NCBI RefSeq assembly: GCF_003710935.1 | Contig: NZ_RHHS01000056.1 | Location: 1 to 37,785 of the forward strand | Direction of reading: 5' to 3' | Length of the DNA stretch: 37,785 nucleotides | Source: Brevibacillus gelatini | GTDB lineage: Bacteria; Bacillota; Bacilli; Brevibacillales; Brevibacillaceae | Shown: positions 29,923 to 37,785 of the stretch, piece after piece | How the letters are laid out: every line of letters starts with the position of its first letter | Numbering within the stretch: position 1 is the stretch's first letter | Notes under the pieces: model-generated | What the model saw: the letters and a program-made list of their open reading frames with translations, nothing else | Told to the model about the DNA's origin: nothing | Databases searched by the model: none | Made by a program: the position numbers and the translations under genes

Positions 29923-30144
29923 ATGTCGACGACTGAATTGATGCTTCGAACAAGTCTGGAAGGCCGTGTGAAGCGTACGTTGCAAACGTACTTCCGCCGT
30001 CCGAACGACGTGTTGATAAAGGAAAGCCTCGGAGCGAACGGCCTGTCCCCAGAACAAGTGGAAGTTACGATGGAGCTCTTGACACAAGGCTATACTGTTG
30101 CTGAAATCATTGAGCAACTGCGGGATAAAGGCTACTTCGCATAA
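29923..30144 (+). CDS. Small hypothetical protein, 73 aa
   Basis: 73 aa, charged and helical, not recognised. A basic N-terminal half (SLEGRVKRTLQTYFRRPNDV) is followed by a UBA-like or helix-turn-helix-like pattern: GLSPEQVEVTMELLTQGYTVAEIIEQLRDKGYF. The second half could be a small three-helix DNA- or protein-binding domain (inference). It has its own promoter, an AAGAGGTGG site and a terminator, so it is a genuine single-gene unit. ATG 29923 is preferred to GTG 29914. Confidence 0.65.
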   Translation: MSTTELMLRTSLEGRVKRTLQTYFRRPNDVLIKESLGANGLSPEQVEVTMELLTQGYTVAEIIEQLRDKGYFA

Positions 30145-30155
30145 GCTGCACAGGA

Positions 30156-30198
30156 AAAAGACCGGACTGGCAAGCATTTGTCGGTACCGGCCTTTTTT
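30156..30198 (+). terminator. Terminator of the 73-aa protein gene
   Basis: AAAAGACCGG pairs with CCGGCCTTTT (one mismatch), followed by T-rich sequence. The arms enclose a small inner hairpin. Confidence 0.75.
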
Positions 30199-30234
30199 AT
30201 TGTCCGAAGTGAAGCGCCCACAAAAGCGTGTGAT

Positions 30235-30263
30235 TTGTGCATGCTGTTATCTTTTGGCATAAT
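30235..30263 (+). promoter_or_regulatory. Sigma-A promoter of the DedA-DUF1232-yhaM group
   Basis: TTGTGC (30235-30240), a 17-bp spacer and CATAAT (30258-30263). It lies about 37 bases before the DedA start. Confidence 0.65.
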
Positions 30264-30299
30264 GGAGAGGGCAGACCTGCAAGAAAAGTGGTGGAAGAC

Positions 30300-30926
30300 A
30301 TGACAGAAGTTATGGGAACATTTGGCGACTATATTGCGCAATACGGCTATGGAGCTTTGTTTGCCCTGTTTTTTCTCGGGATTTTGGGGATGCCGTTGCC
30401 CGAAGAAACCTTGCTCGTCTTTTCCGGGTTTTTGGTTTCGACCGGCCAACTCGCTTACTGGCCTACTTTTCTGGTCTGCTTTCTGGGCTCCGTAACGGCG
30501 ATGACAACGGCTTACTGGATCGGCCGGACATTGGGCTTTCCTTTTCTGGAGCGCTACGGAAAACGGCTCGGAATGGGCTACACCCTCTATAAAAAAACGG
30601 AAGAATGGTTCAACCGCGTTGGAAAATGGGCGCTGCCGCTCGGCTACTTTATCCCTGGCGTGCGCCAGTTTACTGCCTATTTTGCAGGGATCACCAGGCT
30701 TCCTTTTCCGACTTTCCTGTTGTACACATATGCGGGCGGGCTGTTTTGGAGCCTGCTGTTTGTCACCTTGGGCTGGCAACTGGGAGAGCGCTGGGATGAA
30801 TTGTTCGATCTCATCTCGCGCAATCTGGCGATTTTCTTTATCGCCGTGTTTGCCGTCATTGCTGCCTGGTCGTACTACCGTCACCAGGCAAGTCTGAAAA
30901 AGCAAAAACGGAGGGGATTGCAATGA
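30300..30926 (+). CDS. DedA-family membrane protein
   Basis: About 208 aa with about five hydrophobic segments. Signatures are FFLGILGMPLPEETLLVFSGFLV (about 23-45) and PLGYFIPGVRQFTAYFAGITRLPFPTFLLY (about 113-142), with the conserved Glu pair and Arg. DedA proteins include undecaprenyl-phosphate and phosphatidylethanolamine flippases and affect proton-motive force. The stop overlaps the next start (ATGA), coupling it to the DUF1232 gene. The ribosome site is modest (GGTGGAAG close to the ATG). Confidence 0.88.
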   Translation: MTEVMGTFGDYIAQYGYGALFALFFLGILGMPLPEETLLVFSGFLVSTGQLAYWPTFLVCFLGSVTAMTTAYWIGRTLGFPFLERYGKRLGMGYTLYKKTEEWFNRVGKWALPLGYFIPGVRQFTAYFAGITRLPFPTFLLYTYAGGLFWSLLFVTLGWQLGERWDELFDLISRNLAIFFIAVFAVIAAWSYYRHQASLKKQKRRGLQ

Positions 30927-31453
30927 CTGAAGAAAATCGGCAGGAAAACCGACAGGAAAGCCAGCTTCCGGCTATTCGCCAGCCGGAGCAGCTCGTTCCA
31001 ATTAAATTGCCGGAGGCGCATCAGCGCTTTTACGATAAATTGCGCGCCAAAATCGAAGCGTTTATCAAAGACAAAGGGGTAAACGAGACAGTCGCCAACT
31101 ATATTTTGCTCGCGCCCGACCTGTTCGTGCTGCTTGCCCGCCTGCTGCTCGACAAGCGTGTCGGGGTTCAGGCCAAGGCCGTTGCCGGGATTGCCGTCGC
31201 ATACTTCATTACGCCGCTTGATTTTATTCCGGAGGCGCTCGTAGGCGGCGTTGGCCTGCTGGACGACGTTATTTTGGCCGTTTACGCCCTGCGCCGGATT
31301 TTGGTCGACGTGGACGAAAAAATCGTTCGCGAGCATTGGAACGGCAAGGATGACTTGCTCTCCGTCATTACCAAGGTCGTGAAGGCGGCAGATGACCTTG
31401 TCGGCAAAAAAATCGTGAAAAAGCTGGAAGAAATTTTGTTCCGAAAAAAATAA
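30923..31453 (+). CDS. DUF1232 (YkvA-like) membrane protein
   Basis: 176 aa. A Gln/Glu-rich N-terminus (about 1-30) leads to the DUF1232 core VAGIAVAYFITPLDFIPEALVGGVGLLDDVI (about 90-120), which forms a membrane hairpin. A basic C-terminal helix follows. No activity is known for the family. Its ATG overlaps the dedA stop, so the two are translated together, and yhaM follows 17 bases later. A joint membrane role with DedA is plausible. Confidence 0.85.
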   Translation: MTEENRQENRQESQLPAIRQPEQLVPIKLPEAHQRFYDKLRAKIEAFIKDKGVNETVANYILLAPDLFVLLARLLLDKRVGVQAKAVAGIAVAYFITPLDFIPEALVGGVGLLDDVILAVYALRRILVDVDEKIVREHWNGKDDLLSVITKVVKAADDLVGKKIVKKLEEILFRKK

Positions 31454-31469
31454 ACAGGATGGGACACAG

Positions 31470-32420
31470 ATGACAAAATATTTGCTTGATTATCAAGAGG
31501 GAGAGCGGGTTGTCGCTTTTTGCCTGGTGAAGAACAAGGAAGCCGGAGTCGCGAGCAACCAGAGCGAGTATTTGAATCTGGAGCTGGGGGATCGCTCCGG
31601 GACGATCATGGCGAAGCTGTGGGATGTCAGCCCGGAAATGAAAGAGTGGATCACGGTCAAATCGGTGGTGAAAATCGACGCGCTCGTCCAGGTGTACCGG
31701 GGGAAAAAGCAACTGGTGATCCAGCGCATCCGTCCTGCCGCGGCATCAGACGAAGTCATGATGGAATCGCTCATCCCCGTTTCGCCTGTTCCGGTGGACG
31801 AGCTGTGGGCGAAACTGGAAGCGACAGTGGACAGTCTCAAGAGCAGCACGCTCAAGGCGATCATCCGCGAGGTGCTCTCTACAGAGGAGATCAGGGAGCG
31901 GCTCCGCCACTTTCCGGCAGGGGTGCGAATGCACCACAACTACTATCACGGACTTTTGGAGCATATCGTCTCGCTCTTGACAGCGGCCCAGAGCTTGCTG
32001 TCGCTCTACCCGCAGGTGGACCGCGACGTCTTGTACGCGACCTGCATTCTGCACGATATTGGCAAGCTGTACGAACTGTCGGACCCGATTGCGCCGGATT
32101 ACACCACGCCAGGCCAGTTGATCGGCCATCTGGTCATGGGCGTTGAGATGGTGAGCGGCATTTGCCGCAAGCTCGACATTCCGCTGGGGGATGCCGAAGT
32201 GCTGCATCTGAAGCATTGCATCCTGAGCCATCACGGGGAAGTGGAAAACGGCTGGGGAAGCGCAGTATCCGGCAAGACGCCGACGGCCATTCTGTTCCAC
32301 TACCTCGACCAGATTGACAGTAAAATGAATGCGCTCGGACAGACGCTTGCCGACATGAGCGAAGACGAAGAGTGGGCGTACGCCGGGGCGCTCCGCCGAA
32401 AAGTTTGGCGCGGCTATTAG
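31470..32420 (+). CDS. yhaM: 3'-5' exoribonuclease YhaM
   Basis: 316 aa, the family length. An N-terminal OB-fold (about 12-90; LELGDRSGTIMAKLWD) binds nucleic acid. The HD domain (about 155-290) has its metal ligands in HHNYYHGLLEHI (His165) and CILHDIGKL (His195, Asp196). YhaM trims RNA and also DNA 3' ends with Mn or Co. The ribosome site is weak (CAGGATGGG). It is probably the last gene of the dedA unit, ended by the 20-bp hairpin at 32441. Confidence 0.93.
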   Translation: MTKYLLDYQEGERVVAFCLVKNKEAGVASNQSEYLNLELGDRSGTIMAKLWDVSPEMKEWITVKSVVKIDALVQVYRGKKQLVIQRIRPAAASDEVMMESLIPVSPVPVDELWAKLEATVDSLKSSTLKAIIREVLSTEEIRERLRHFPAGVRMHHNYYHGLLEHIVSLLTAAQSLLSLYPQVDRDVLYATCILHDIGKLYELSDPIAPDYTTPGQLIGHLVMGVEMVSGICRKLDIPLGDAEVLHLKHCILSHHGEVENGWGSAVSGKTPTAILFHYLDQIDSKMNALGQTLADMSEDEEWAYAGALRRKVWRGY

Positions 32421-32440
32421 TAGCCTTGCTAGAGAAGACG

Positions 32441-32493
32441 AAGCCCAAAAAGCCGACTGCATGGATCAAGGCAGTCGGCTTTTTGGGCTTTTT
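32441..32493 (+). terminator. Very strong terminator after yhaM
   Basis: A perfect 20-bp stem joins 32441-32460 and 32471-32490 (ends AAGCCC/GGGCTT, inner GACTGC/GCAGTC) around a 10-nt loop. The inner A5/T5 stretch lies within the stem and a short T-tract follows. Confidence 0.9.
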
Positions 32494-32572
32494 GCGGCAC
32501 AAGTTTTCTGAAACCTTTTCCTGTCCGGGGCGTCTTACTAAAAGAAGATTGGCTTTGCAAGGAGGAGAATCT

Positions 32573-34126
32573 GTGAAAAAAAGGAGCAAAATGGCTGTGC
32601 TTTTGCTGGCAGCCAGCGTACTTGCCGCGCCAGCAGTTTCGTTTGTGCCGGCTCACGTTTACGCCTACGACGGCAAATCTGATCTGGAAATCATTCCGTT
32701 GCCGGAAGACATGCGCGAGCTGCTGGTCGATTTGCGAGAAGATTACGTGCCAGCGCTGTCGGAGATGCATGTCGATGCAATCGGCAAAGGCAGCAATTCC
32801 GAGACGATCATTTCCCTGTCTGACAAGAAAAACGTCATTACGGCAGGTGTATCGATGAAACTGGTCGTCGATGCTCGCGGCAACATTACTTCCCTGGAGC
32901 TGGAAGGCACCGAGCGGGACAAGTCGAAAAAATGGGACAAAAAAGCAAGCTATCAAAAGCTGAAAGATTTTATCCGCGAGCAGGTGCCTGTCAGCCACGT
33001 TATTGATACGCAGCCGATGCTCTCGACAGAGCGGAGGGCACAGCTCGATCAGTTGGCTGTCGTGTCTTTTTACCCGCTGCTCAACGACGTCTGGGTGAAA
33101 AAAGAAATGGGCCGTGCGTTCATCGACGCTTCGGGGCAGATTGTCCGGTTCCATCAGGAAAAAGTCAAGCTGCCGCTGGCATCGGAGGTGGCCGACCCGA
33201 AAAAGGCAGTAGCGCCGGAGAAGGCGAAAAGCGAATGGGAAAACCAGCTGAATATGCAGTTGGTATACGATACGGCAGCGGGCAAGCTGGTGTACCAGCC
33301 GACTGAGCTGCCGGTGATCGACGCTTTGACAGGAGAAGCTGTTCCTGCTGTTCAGATGAAAAATAGTGAGGTTCTCAAGCTGAAAGGCTATGCGGACAAC
33401 AGCATCTGGGGCGACCGCAAAAAAATGGAGAAGTGGCTGGAGACGACGTTCAAGCTGCGCATCAACACGCTGTCGTTCAAGGCGCCATCGGAGAAAGTGA
33501 AAAAGCGGGACACGGATCTGTACGAGTGGAACGCCAGAATGTACCAGAGCGCTTCTGTTTTGGTAGATCGCAAGACAAAATCGCTCATCGAGTTCAGGCT
33601 CGACGGAACGGCAGAGCAGGAGCTGGAAAAGCCGTTGCAGGCGGAAGAGGCAAAGGCCCTGGCGAGAGAATTTGTCGAGAAGCACTTGCTCGGCAAAGAG
33701 CAGTCCTTCGTAGTGACGGAAACTCGCCCAATCGACCATTTGCCTGGCTGGGCAGACCAAAATCTCGTCCGGCCGATCTACAGCTATGCCTTCTACCCGC
33801 AAAGTAGCGGCATCCCTGCAAAAACGCCGCTGTATACAGTCGAGGTAGACGCGAAAAAGGGAGCGGTCGTGACAGCAAAGGTGAGCGATTCTCCTGCGCT
33901 GCCAGCGACGCTCGATCAGTCTGGCGTCATCGGTCAGGAAAAAGCGAAGCAGGCTTTTCTGAAAAACCTTTCCCTGCGCCTGGCGTACGACTATCCGAAG
34001 GTAGGGGGACAGACTGCCGCCACTCCGCAGCTCGTCTATTTGCCAACGGCCGACACGGAGGCAATGCAGGTGGACGCGGCTACAGGCGAAGTCGTGGACG
34101 GCTGGGTCGAGTGGACAGAATCATAA
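32573..34126 (+). CDS. Secreted protein with YcdB/YcdC (PepSY-like) repeats
   Basis: About 517 aa. The signal peptide (about 1-32) contains MAVLLLAASVLAAPAVSFV. The mature protein is built of repeated PepSY-like alpha/beta units with the pattern KLVYQP, IDALTGE (about 245), LVDRKTKSLIEFRLDG (about 325), TVEVDAKKGAVVTAKVSD (about 425) and MQVDAATGEVVDGW at the end. This resembles YcdB/YcdC (DUF4901) proteins of unknown function, possibly modulators of wall enzymes or proteases. The start is GTG 32573 after AAGGAGGAG; upstream frame runs into the terminator. It is monocistronic. Confidence 0.78.
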   Translation: MKKRSKMAVLLLAASVLAAPAVSFVPAHVYAYDGKSDLEIIPLPEDMRELLVDLREDYVPALSEMHVDAIGKGSNSETIISLSDKKNVITAGVSMKLVVDARGNITSLELEGTERDKSKKWDKKASYQKLKDFIREQVPVSHVIDTQPMLSTERRAQLDQLAVVSFYPLLNDVWVKKEMGRAFIDASGQIVRFHQEKVKLPLASEVADPKKAVAPEKAKSEWENQLNMQLVYDTAAGKLVYQPTELPVIDALTGEAVPAVQMKNSEVLKLKGYADNSIWGDRKKMEKWLETTFKLRINTLSFKAPSEKVKKRDTDLYEWNARMYQSASVLVDRKTKSLIEFRLDGTAEQELEKPLQAEEAKALAREFVEKHLLGKEQSFVVTETRPIDHLPGWADQNLVRPIYSYAFYPQSSGIPAKTPLYTVEVDAKKGAVVTAKVSDSPALPATLDQSGVIGQEKAKQAFLKNLSLRLAYDYPKVGGQTAATPQLVYLPTADTEAMQVDAATGEVVDGWVEWTES

Positions 34127-34140
34127 CCGATCAACAATTG

Positions 34141-34172
34141 CCCGGCATGGAAAAGAGCGTGCCGGGTTTTTC
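34141..34172 (+). terminator. Terminator of the YcdB-like gene
   Basis: CCCGGCA (34141-34147) and TGCCGGG (34160-34166) form a perfect 7-bp GC stem followed by T5. Confidence 0.9.
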
Positions 34173-34330
34173 CACGTGCTCGCTCCTGTGCCAAAAGTCC
34201 GGCTGCGCACTATTCTTTTCAAAATAGGCAAACACTTTGCGGCTGGTAGGATTTTTTTTCTTTTTGTAGAATTACTTCTTGATTCCCATTTGATTTGGCA
34301 AGAACGCCGATCACGAGAAGGAGAAAGTGC

Positions 34331-35293
34331 ATGAAACGGCCAACCTATACCCTACCAAGTATTGTCAAGAAGGTATTCCGGTCCGGCGAGCGCTCCCTTC
34401 CACGTACAGAGATTTGTTCGCGGATGGAAGCGAATGAGCTGACGGCTTTGATGGATCTGGACAGTGCGACACTGCTTGATAAAGTGTTGAAGATGGAGCA
34501 GTCACCAGTGCGGGTTGCCAGCTCGGAGGCGATCGTGGAGATCACCTACCAGCCTCATCAGGTGTACGATCTGGCGTACCGCTTTTTGCGTGACACACAG
34601 CATCCGAAAAAGCTGGAGCAGATCGTCGCAGAGCTGCGCCGCCAGACGCAGTTTGGCTGGAACCAGATCCTTCGCATGTTGCAACTGGAACGCGACCCTC
34701 GCTTCGTGCAGTATCAGGGCGACGACAGATGGTTTTTGGCGGAGTGGACACTGGCGAATGACCAGGTGTACGATTTTTGCCGGAACAATGGCATCACGCA
34801 GGTAGCGGCCCGTTCGCTTGTCCATTTTTTGGAGCAAGAAGTGGGGATCGCGGCAGATGCTGCTTTTCTGCCGATGCTGGACGACCGTTTCCGGGTTGAG
34901 GGAGATACGCTGTATATCATTGTGCGCAGTGATGTGACTGATGAGGAGCTGGCTGTGGAAGAAATGGCAGCGGCTGACTCTTCTGTATCGATAGCCAACA
35001 TCGAGAGTGAAACAGAAGAAGTTGTACCGGAACAACAGGAACCAATTTTTACCAAGGGGGAAACGAACATGACAAATGCGACAAACGTGCGAGTGCTGGA
35101 GGAAGTGCAACAACTGCTGCAACAGGCGATCAGCCGTCTGGAAGGCCGCAACCAGGAGATGGCCCAGGAAGTTGTCACTCATTTTCAACAAAGCAACATG
35201 CAAGCTATAGAAGTGCTGATGAAAGAGAAACATAAGCATGAGCAGATCGTACTTGGCATTCAGCAAGTACTTGCCACCAGTGAGCAACAATGA
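34331..35293 (+). CDS. Unknown protein with HARE/winged-helix-like repeats and coiled-coil tail
   Basis: 320 aa, not recognised as a named family. Residues about 75-140 resemble a HARE-type winged helix (as in RNA polymerase delta): VYDLAYRFLRDTQHPKKLEQ, IVAELRRQTQ, then DPRFVQYQGDDRWFLAEW. A second similar unit may lie at about 145-200 (QVYDFCRNNGI, then DDRFRVEGDTLYIIV). An acidic linker (about 205-245) and a coiled coil (about 255-318) follow. DNA or RNA polymerase binding is inferred. AAGGAGAA precedes ATG 34331. Its stop overlaps the next start (ATGA), and the SEC-C gene follows, so the three may act together. Confidence 0.7.
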   Translation: MKRPTYTLPSIVKKVFRSGERSLPRTEICSRMEANELTALMDLDSATLLDKVLKMEQSPVRVASSEAIVEITYQPHQVYDLAYRFLRDTQHPKKLEQIVAELRRQTQFGWNQILRMLQLERDPRFVQYQGDDRWFLAEWTLANDQVYDFCRNNGITQVAARSLVHFLEQEVGIAADAAFLPMLDDRFRVEGDTLYIIVRSDVTDEELAVEEMAAADSSVSIANIESETEEVVPEQQEPIFTKGETNMTNATNVRVLEEVQQLLQQAISRLEGRNQEMAQEVVTHFQQSNMQAIEVLMKEKHKHEQIVLGIQQVLATSEQQ

Positions 35294-35562
35294 GCAAGCT
35301 TGAGGCCATGATCCGGTTGGAACAGCGATTTGATTTGCTGCGCGACGTTATCGCGAGTTATCGGATTCGCCTTCAAGACATGGAGCGGGAAGTGGTGGAG
35401 CTTTTTGCCGCCAACCAGCTCTCTGCTATTTCTGCATGCATGAGCGAAAAGCAGCGCATCGTCCGGTTGATGAACCGTCTGGAGCTGTTTATCAGCCAGT
35501 GGGAAGGCAACGGCGATGTGGGAATCGCTCATGAACCGAAACGAGAAAACTTGAACACATGA
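35290..35562 (+). CDS. Small coiled-coil protein, 90 aa
   Basis: 90 aa, helical: LEAMIRLEQRFDLLRDVI, then LQDMEREVVELFAANQL, then MSEKQRIVRLMNRLELFI. It is not recognised. The ATG overlaps the upstream stop, so translation is coupled, and it probably pairs with the coiled-coil tail of the upstream protein (inference). The end of the gene carries the -35 box of the promoter for the next gene. Confidence 0.65.
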   Translation: MSKLEAMIRLEQRFDLLRDVIASYRIRLQDMEREVVELFAANQLSAISACMSEKQRIVRLMNRLELFISQWEGNGDVGIAHEPKRENLNT

Positions 35563-35580
35563 TGGAAAATGCGGTAAAAT
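35551..35580 (+). promoter_or_regulatory. Sigma-A promoter of the SEC-C gene
   Basis: TTGAAC (35551-35556), an 18-bp spacer and TAAAAT (35575-35580). Transcription from here would start near 35587, which excludes in-frame start codons at or before 35590. Confidence 0.65.
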
Positions 35581-35643
35581 AGGGGGATTGTGCAGGATTC
35601 CCCGCGCATGCCGCGTGGGATGGAAAGGAGATCCAAACCCTCT

Positions 35644-37713
35644 ATGTCAGTAGGAAGAAACGAACTGTGCCCATGTGGGAGCGGAAAAAAATACAAGAAG
35701 TGCTGCGGGGTAGTCACTCCGATTACCGAACTGCGCAGCCGTCATGAGCAAAAATTGCAGAAGGAATATGCAGGTTGGGTGGAGCGTCTGAATCATTTCG
35801 TCGGCGGCCATGTGACCAGCGAGACGATTCAGGAAGCGCGCAGCCGCTTTGCAGCAGAAGTCGGCCTGTCCGAACAGGAGGTTACACGTCCGGAGTGGGC
35901 CGCGCATTTCTTCAACTGGTGTGTCCTGGATGTCAAAACAGGCGGAAGCACGCTGCTTGAGAACTACATCAAGCAGCACGGCCGCCGGATGGAGCCGGAT
36001 CTGCGCCGTGCTTTTGCCGGCTTGCATCTGAACGTGTACGAAATCATGGAGGTTGATCGGGAGGTTTTGACCGTTCAACAGCCACTGACGCTGGAGAAGC
36101 ATTACATCCTGCGATCCGGCAACCTGAACGTCATGCCAGGCCAGATCATCGTGGGACGTCTGCTGAACCTGGGGCTGCGCAACATGCTGTTTCCCGGCAG
36201 CATCATTTTGCAGCCGCACGTCAAGGACAGCCTGCTGGGATGGCTGAAGGAGCATCCGGAAGTCGAGGAAGCGGCCGACGATACAGGCAAACGAGTGTAC
36301 ACAACCGCGCTGTACCGCTTTATTGTCCAGTTTGGCGAAACGAACAACGGACAGGCAGGAACCAGCGAAAACGCCTTGCTTCGTCGCACGTACTCGTTGC
36401 AAAATCGCGGGCAGCTGCTCAAGGCGATTGAGGCAAACCCGGCTTTCGAACTGAAAAAGTCCGACAGCACAAAAGAAGTGTGGGTGTATGCGACGCGCAA
36501 GGAAGAGCACCTGTTCTCCGCTTTGAAGGATGCGCTTTTGGAACTGTACGAAGTGCAGGCAGAAGTGCTGCTCGAAAATGACAAGCTGTATCTGGAAGGA
36601 TACGCACCGGAGCTTGAGGAAGTGGCGCAACTGCTTTTGCTGCCCGCGTACGAACACGAGGAAGAGATTCGCGTCCTGACCTCGACCGGCTCGAAGCTGT
36701 CCAAAGGCACGTTGTTTATTACCAGCCAGCCTGCGCTGCCGCCAAAAGTTTTGCAGTGGGCGGTGCAGACGTATTTTGCGGAAAAATGGCTGGTGACGCC
36801 ACACGAAGCGCTGGAAGACCTGGCCCCTGTTCTGGTTGCGGCATCAGACAGCAAAGAGCTGCACGCCAAGCTGGAGAGCCTGCTGGAGCAGCTGGAGCAA
36901 GACCGGAAAGTAGGACAAGGTCTGGCACGCTTCATTCGGACAGACATGCTGCGTCCGCGCCTGTCGCTGCCAAACCACAGCATGCATGTGAACAACCTGC
37001 TCACCCGTCCGCTGATCGAAGGCTTGCCGGAGAGCGTGTATACGGTGCATCCCGACAGGCTCGCGGAAATCAACCGTTTTGTTCAGGAGATGACGAGTGG
37101 CAAGTCGGAAGCAACGGTCAAAAAGTACGATGAGGTTATGAACAACTTCCGCTCTTTTGTCAGATGCGCGTTCAGCCCTTCGTTTACATGGGAACAGTTG
37201 CGCAAGGAAGACCTGGCTTACTTCCTCGTGCATGATATTTATACACGCGCAGATGCCGTGACGAAGACATTGGCAGCAAATCTGCTGTCGGTCATGACCG
37301 CTTTCTTCAAGTGGCTGGACAAGCAGGGGGCAACAAGCTTGCATGCGACCATGCAGTCCTTGTTTGCCGAGCTGAAGGAAAGCTTGCCGGAGGCCTACCG
37401 TTTGCGCGGTCTCTTGGAAAAAGAAGCGAACCATAACCTGTTCAACCATGCGACTGTGCCAAAGGATGTCGTGGAAGAAACGCTGGTCGTGCTTTCGGTT
37501 GACGCGAACGGTTTGGTAGCCAAACGCTCGAATGGTGAAAAAATCACGTTGTCTGTAGCGGCAAATGTGAAAGACATGCTGACTGCCGACTGGATGATCT
37601 CCGGCTTGTTCGGCAAAGGCGAAGACGGCCTCTGGCGCCTGTATGGCACGCCTGAGCTGTATCCGCCAGCTATTGCCCATCTGCTCGGAGTACAGACTGG
37701 TGTATTGGTTTAA
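35644..37713 (+). CDS. SEC-C zinc-motif protein with recombinase-like core-binding domain
   Basis: About 689 aa. The N-terminus MSVGRNELCPCGSGKKYKKC is a canonical SEC-C zinc motif (Cys9, Cys11, Cys20, Cys21), as at the SecA C-terminus. Residues about 60-460 are an unrecognised alpha/beta region. Residues about 475-565 look like the N-terminal core-binding domain of XerC/D-type recombinases: GKSEATVKKYDEVMNNFRSF, LRKEDLAYFL, LAANLLSVMTAFFKWLDKQG. No catalytic domain (R, HxxR, Y) follows; the protein ends with a beta-rich ~80-residue domain. A chromatin-like or adaptor role is possible (inference). ATG 35644 follows AAAGGAGAT by 11 bases and begins exactly at the motif. Confidence 0.75.
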   Translation: MSVGRNELCPCGSGKKYKKCCGVVTPITELRSRHEQKLQKEYAGWVERLNHFVGGHVTSETIQEARSRFAAEVGLSEQEVTRPEWAAHFFNWCVLDVKTGGSTLLENYIKQHGRRMEPDLRRAFAGLHLNVYEIMEVDREVLTVQQPLTLEKHYILRSGNLNVMPGQIIVGRLLNLGLRNMLFPGSIILQPHVKDSLLGWLKEHPEVEEAADDTGKRVYTTALYRFIVQFGETNNGQAGTSENALLRRTYSLQNRGQLLKAIEANPAFELKKSDSTKEVWVYATRKEEHLFSALKDALLELYEVQAEVLLENDKLYLEGYAPELEEVAQLLLLPAYEHEEEIRVLTSTGSKLSKGTLFITSQPALPPKVLQWAVQTYFAEKWLVTPHEALEDLAPVLVAASDSKELHAKLESLLEQLEQDRKVGQGLARFIRTDMLRPRLSLPNHSMHVNNLLTRPLIEGLPESVYTVHPDRLAEINRFVQEMTSGKSEATVKKYDEVMNNFRSFVRCAFSPSFTWEQLRKEDLAYFLVHDIYTRADAVTKTLAANLLSVMTAFFKWLDKQGATSLHATMQSLFAELKESLPEAYRLRGLLEKEANHNLFNHATVPKDVVEETLVVLSVDANGLVAKRSNGEKITLSVAANVKDMLTADWMISGLFGKGEDGLWRLYGTPELYPPAIAHLLGVQTGVLV

Positions 37714-37739
37714 CAAAAAGACTTGATCGGTATACAAAC

Positions 37740-37785
37740 AAAGGGGCGTCTCCAAGTCGAAAAGTCGACTTTTATACGAAAATGC
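37740..37785. repeat. Hairpin repeat element, copy 2 (cut by the window end)
   Basis: The 31 bases 37740-37770 match 28023-28053 at 26 positions. The inner stem AAGTCGA (37754-37760) and TCGACTT (37765-37771) keeps pairing although its bases differ from copy 1. It lies 26 bases past the SEC-C gene stop and may serve as its terminator. Confidence 0.65.

Overview
The window looks like chromosomal DNA of a spore-forming Firmicute of moderate-to-high GC, most likely Brevibacillus or a close relative. This is inferred from the gene families (alpha/beta SASP, SpoVAC/D/E, SleB-type hydrolase, GerW/YtfJ), strong AGGAGG-type ribosome binding sites, frequent TTG/GTG starts and protein sequence style. 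No database search was possible. No prophage, transposase, integrase with a catalytic domain, or CRISPR array was seen.

Layout. (1) 1-1680: fifteen tRNA genes on the + strand, with an internal sigma-A-like promoter, hairpins in several spacers and a terminator; the left edge probably follows an rRNA operon. (2) 1895-3927: a soluble orphan histidine kinase (minus), divergent from a TerC-family membrane protein. (3) 3997-5738: a YkoP-like protein overlapping a UgtP/MGDG-synthase-like glycosyltransferase. (4) 5793-12387: a sporulation and germination block on the + strand. It holds a SASP, a DUF1657 - DUF421/DUF1657 - spoVAC - spoVAD - spoVAE operon resembling the mobile spoVA2mob type, a SleB-like cortex hydrolase, an SLH-3D wall protein, a DUF2953 (YtfI-like) protein and GerW. 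(5) 12455-17220 (minus): a FliD-like protein of unknown role and pyruvate carboxylase. (6) 17350-21599: a GGCT-like protein, an unknown protein, thiol peroxidase, a TetR/metallo-hydrolase pair behind a palindromic operator, and an RluD-type pseudouridine synthase. (7) 21600-24656: an aromatic (homogentisate/tyrosine) degradation operon of FAH-family hydrolase, homogentisate 1,2-dioxygenase and flavin-reductase-like protein. It is preceded by a structured leader that looks like a transcription attenuator. (8) 24724-28861: a small lipoprotein, a PspC protein, a small coiled-coil protein, an LLM oxidoreductase/TetR operon with its operator, and methionine aminopeptidase. (9) 28997-34126: NadE, a 73-aa protein, DedA, DUF1232, YhaM and a secreted YcdB/PepSY-like protein. 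(10) 34331-37713: an unusual three-gene set comprising a protein with HARE-like winged helices, a small coiled-coil protein, and a SEC-C protein carrying a tyrosine-recombinase-like core-binding domain without a catalytic domain.

How the parts work together. The sporulation block combines DNA protection (SASP), Ca-DPA uptake and release (SpoVA), cortex lysis (SleB) and germination (GerW). The aromatic operon would take homogentisate to ring-cleavage products and hydrolyse the fumarylacetoacetate. Two TetR genes each sit beside a convincing palindrome in their own promoter region, so both are probably autoregulated. The least explained parts, and the best candidates for undescribed biology, are the 21659-21829 leader RNA, the SEC-C/core-binding protein with its partners, the stand-alone FliD-like protein, and a covarying hairpin repeat at 28022-28070 and 37740-37785.
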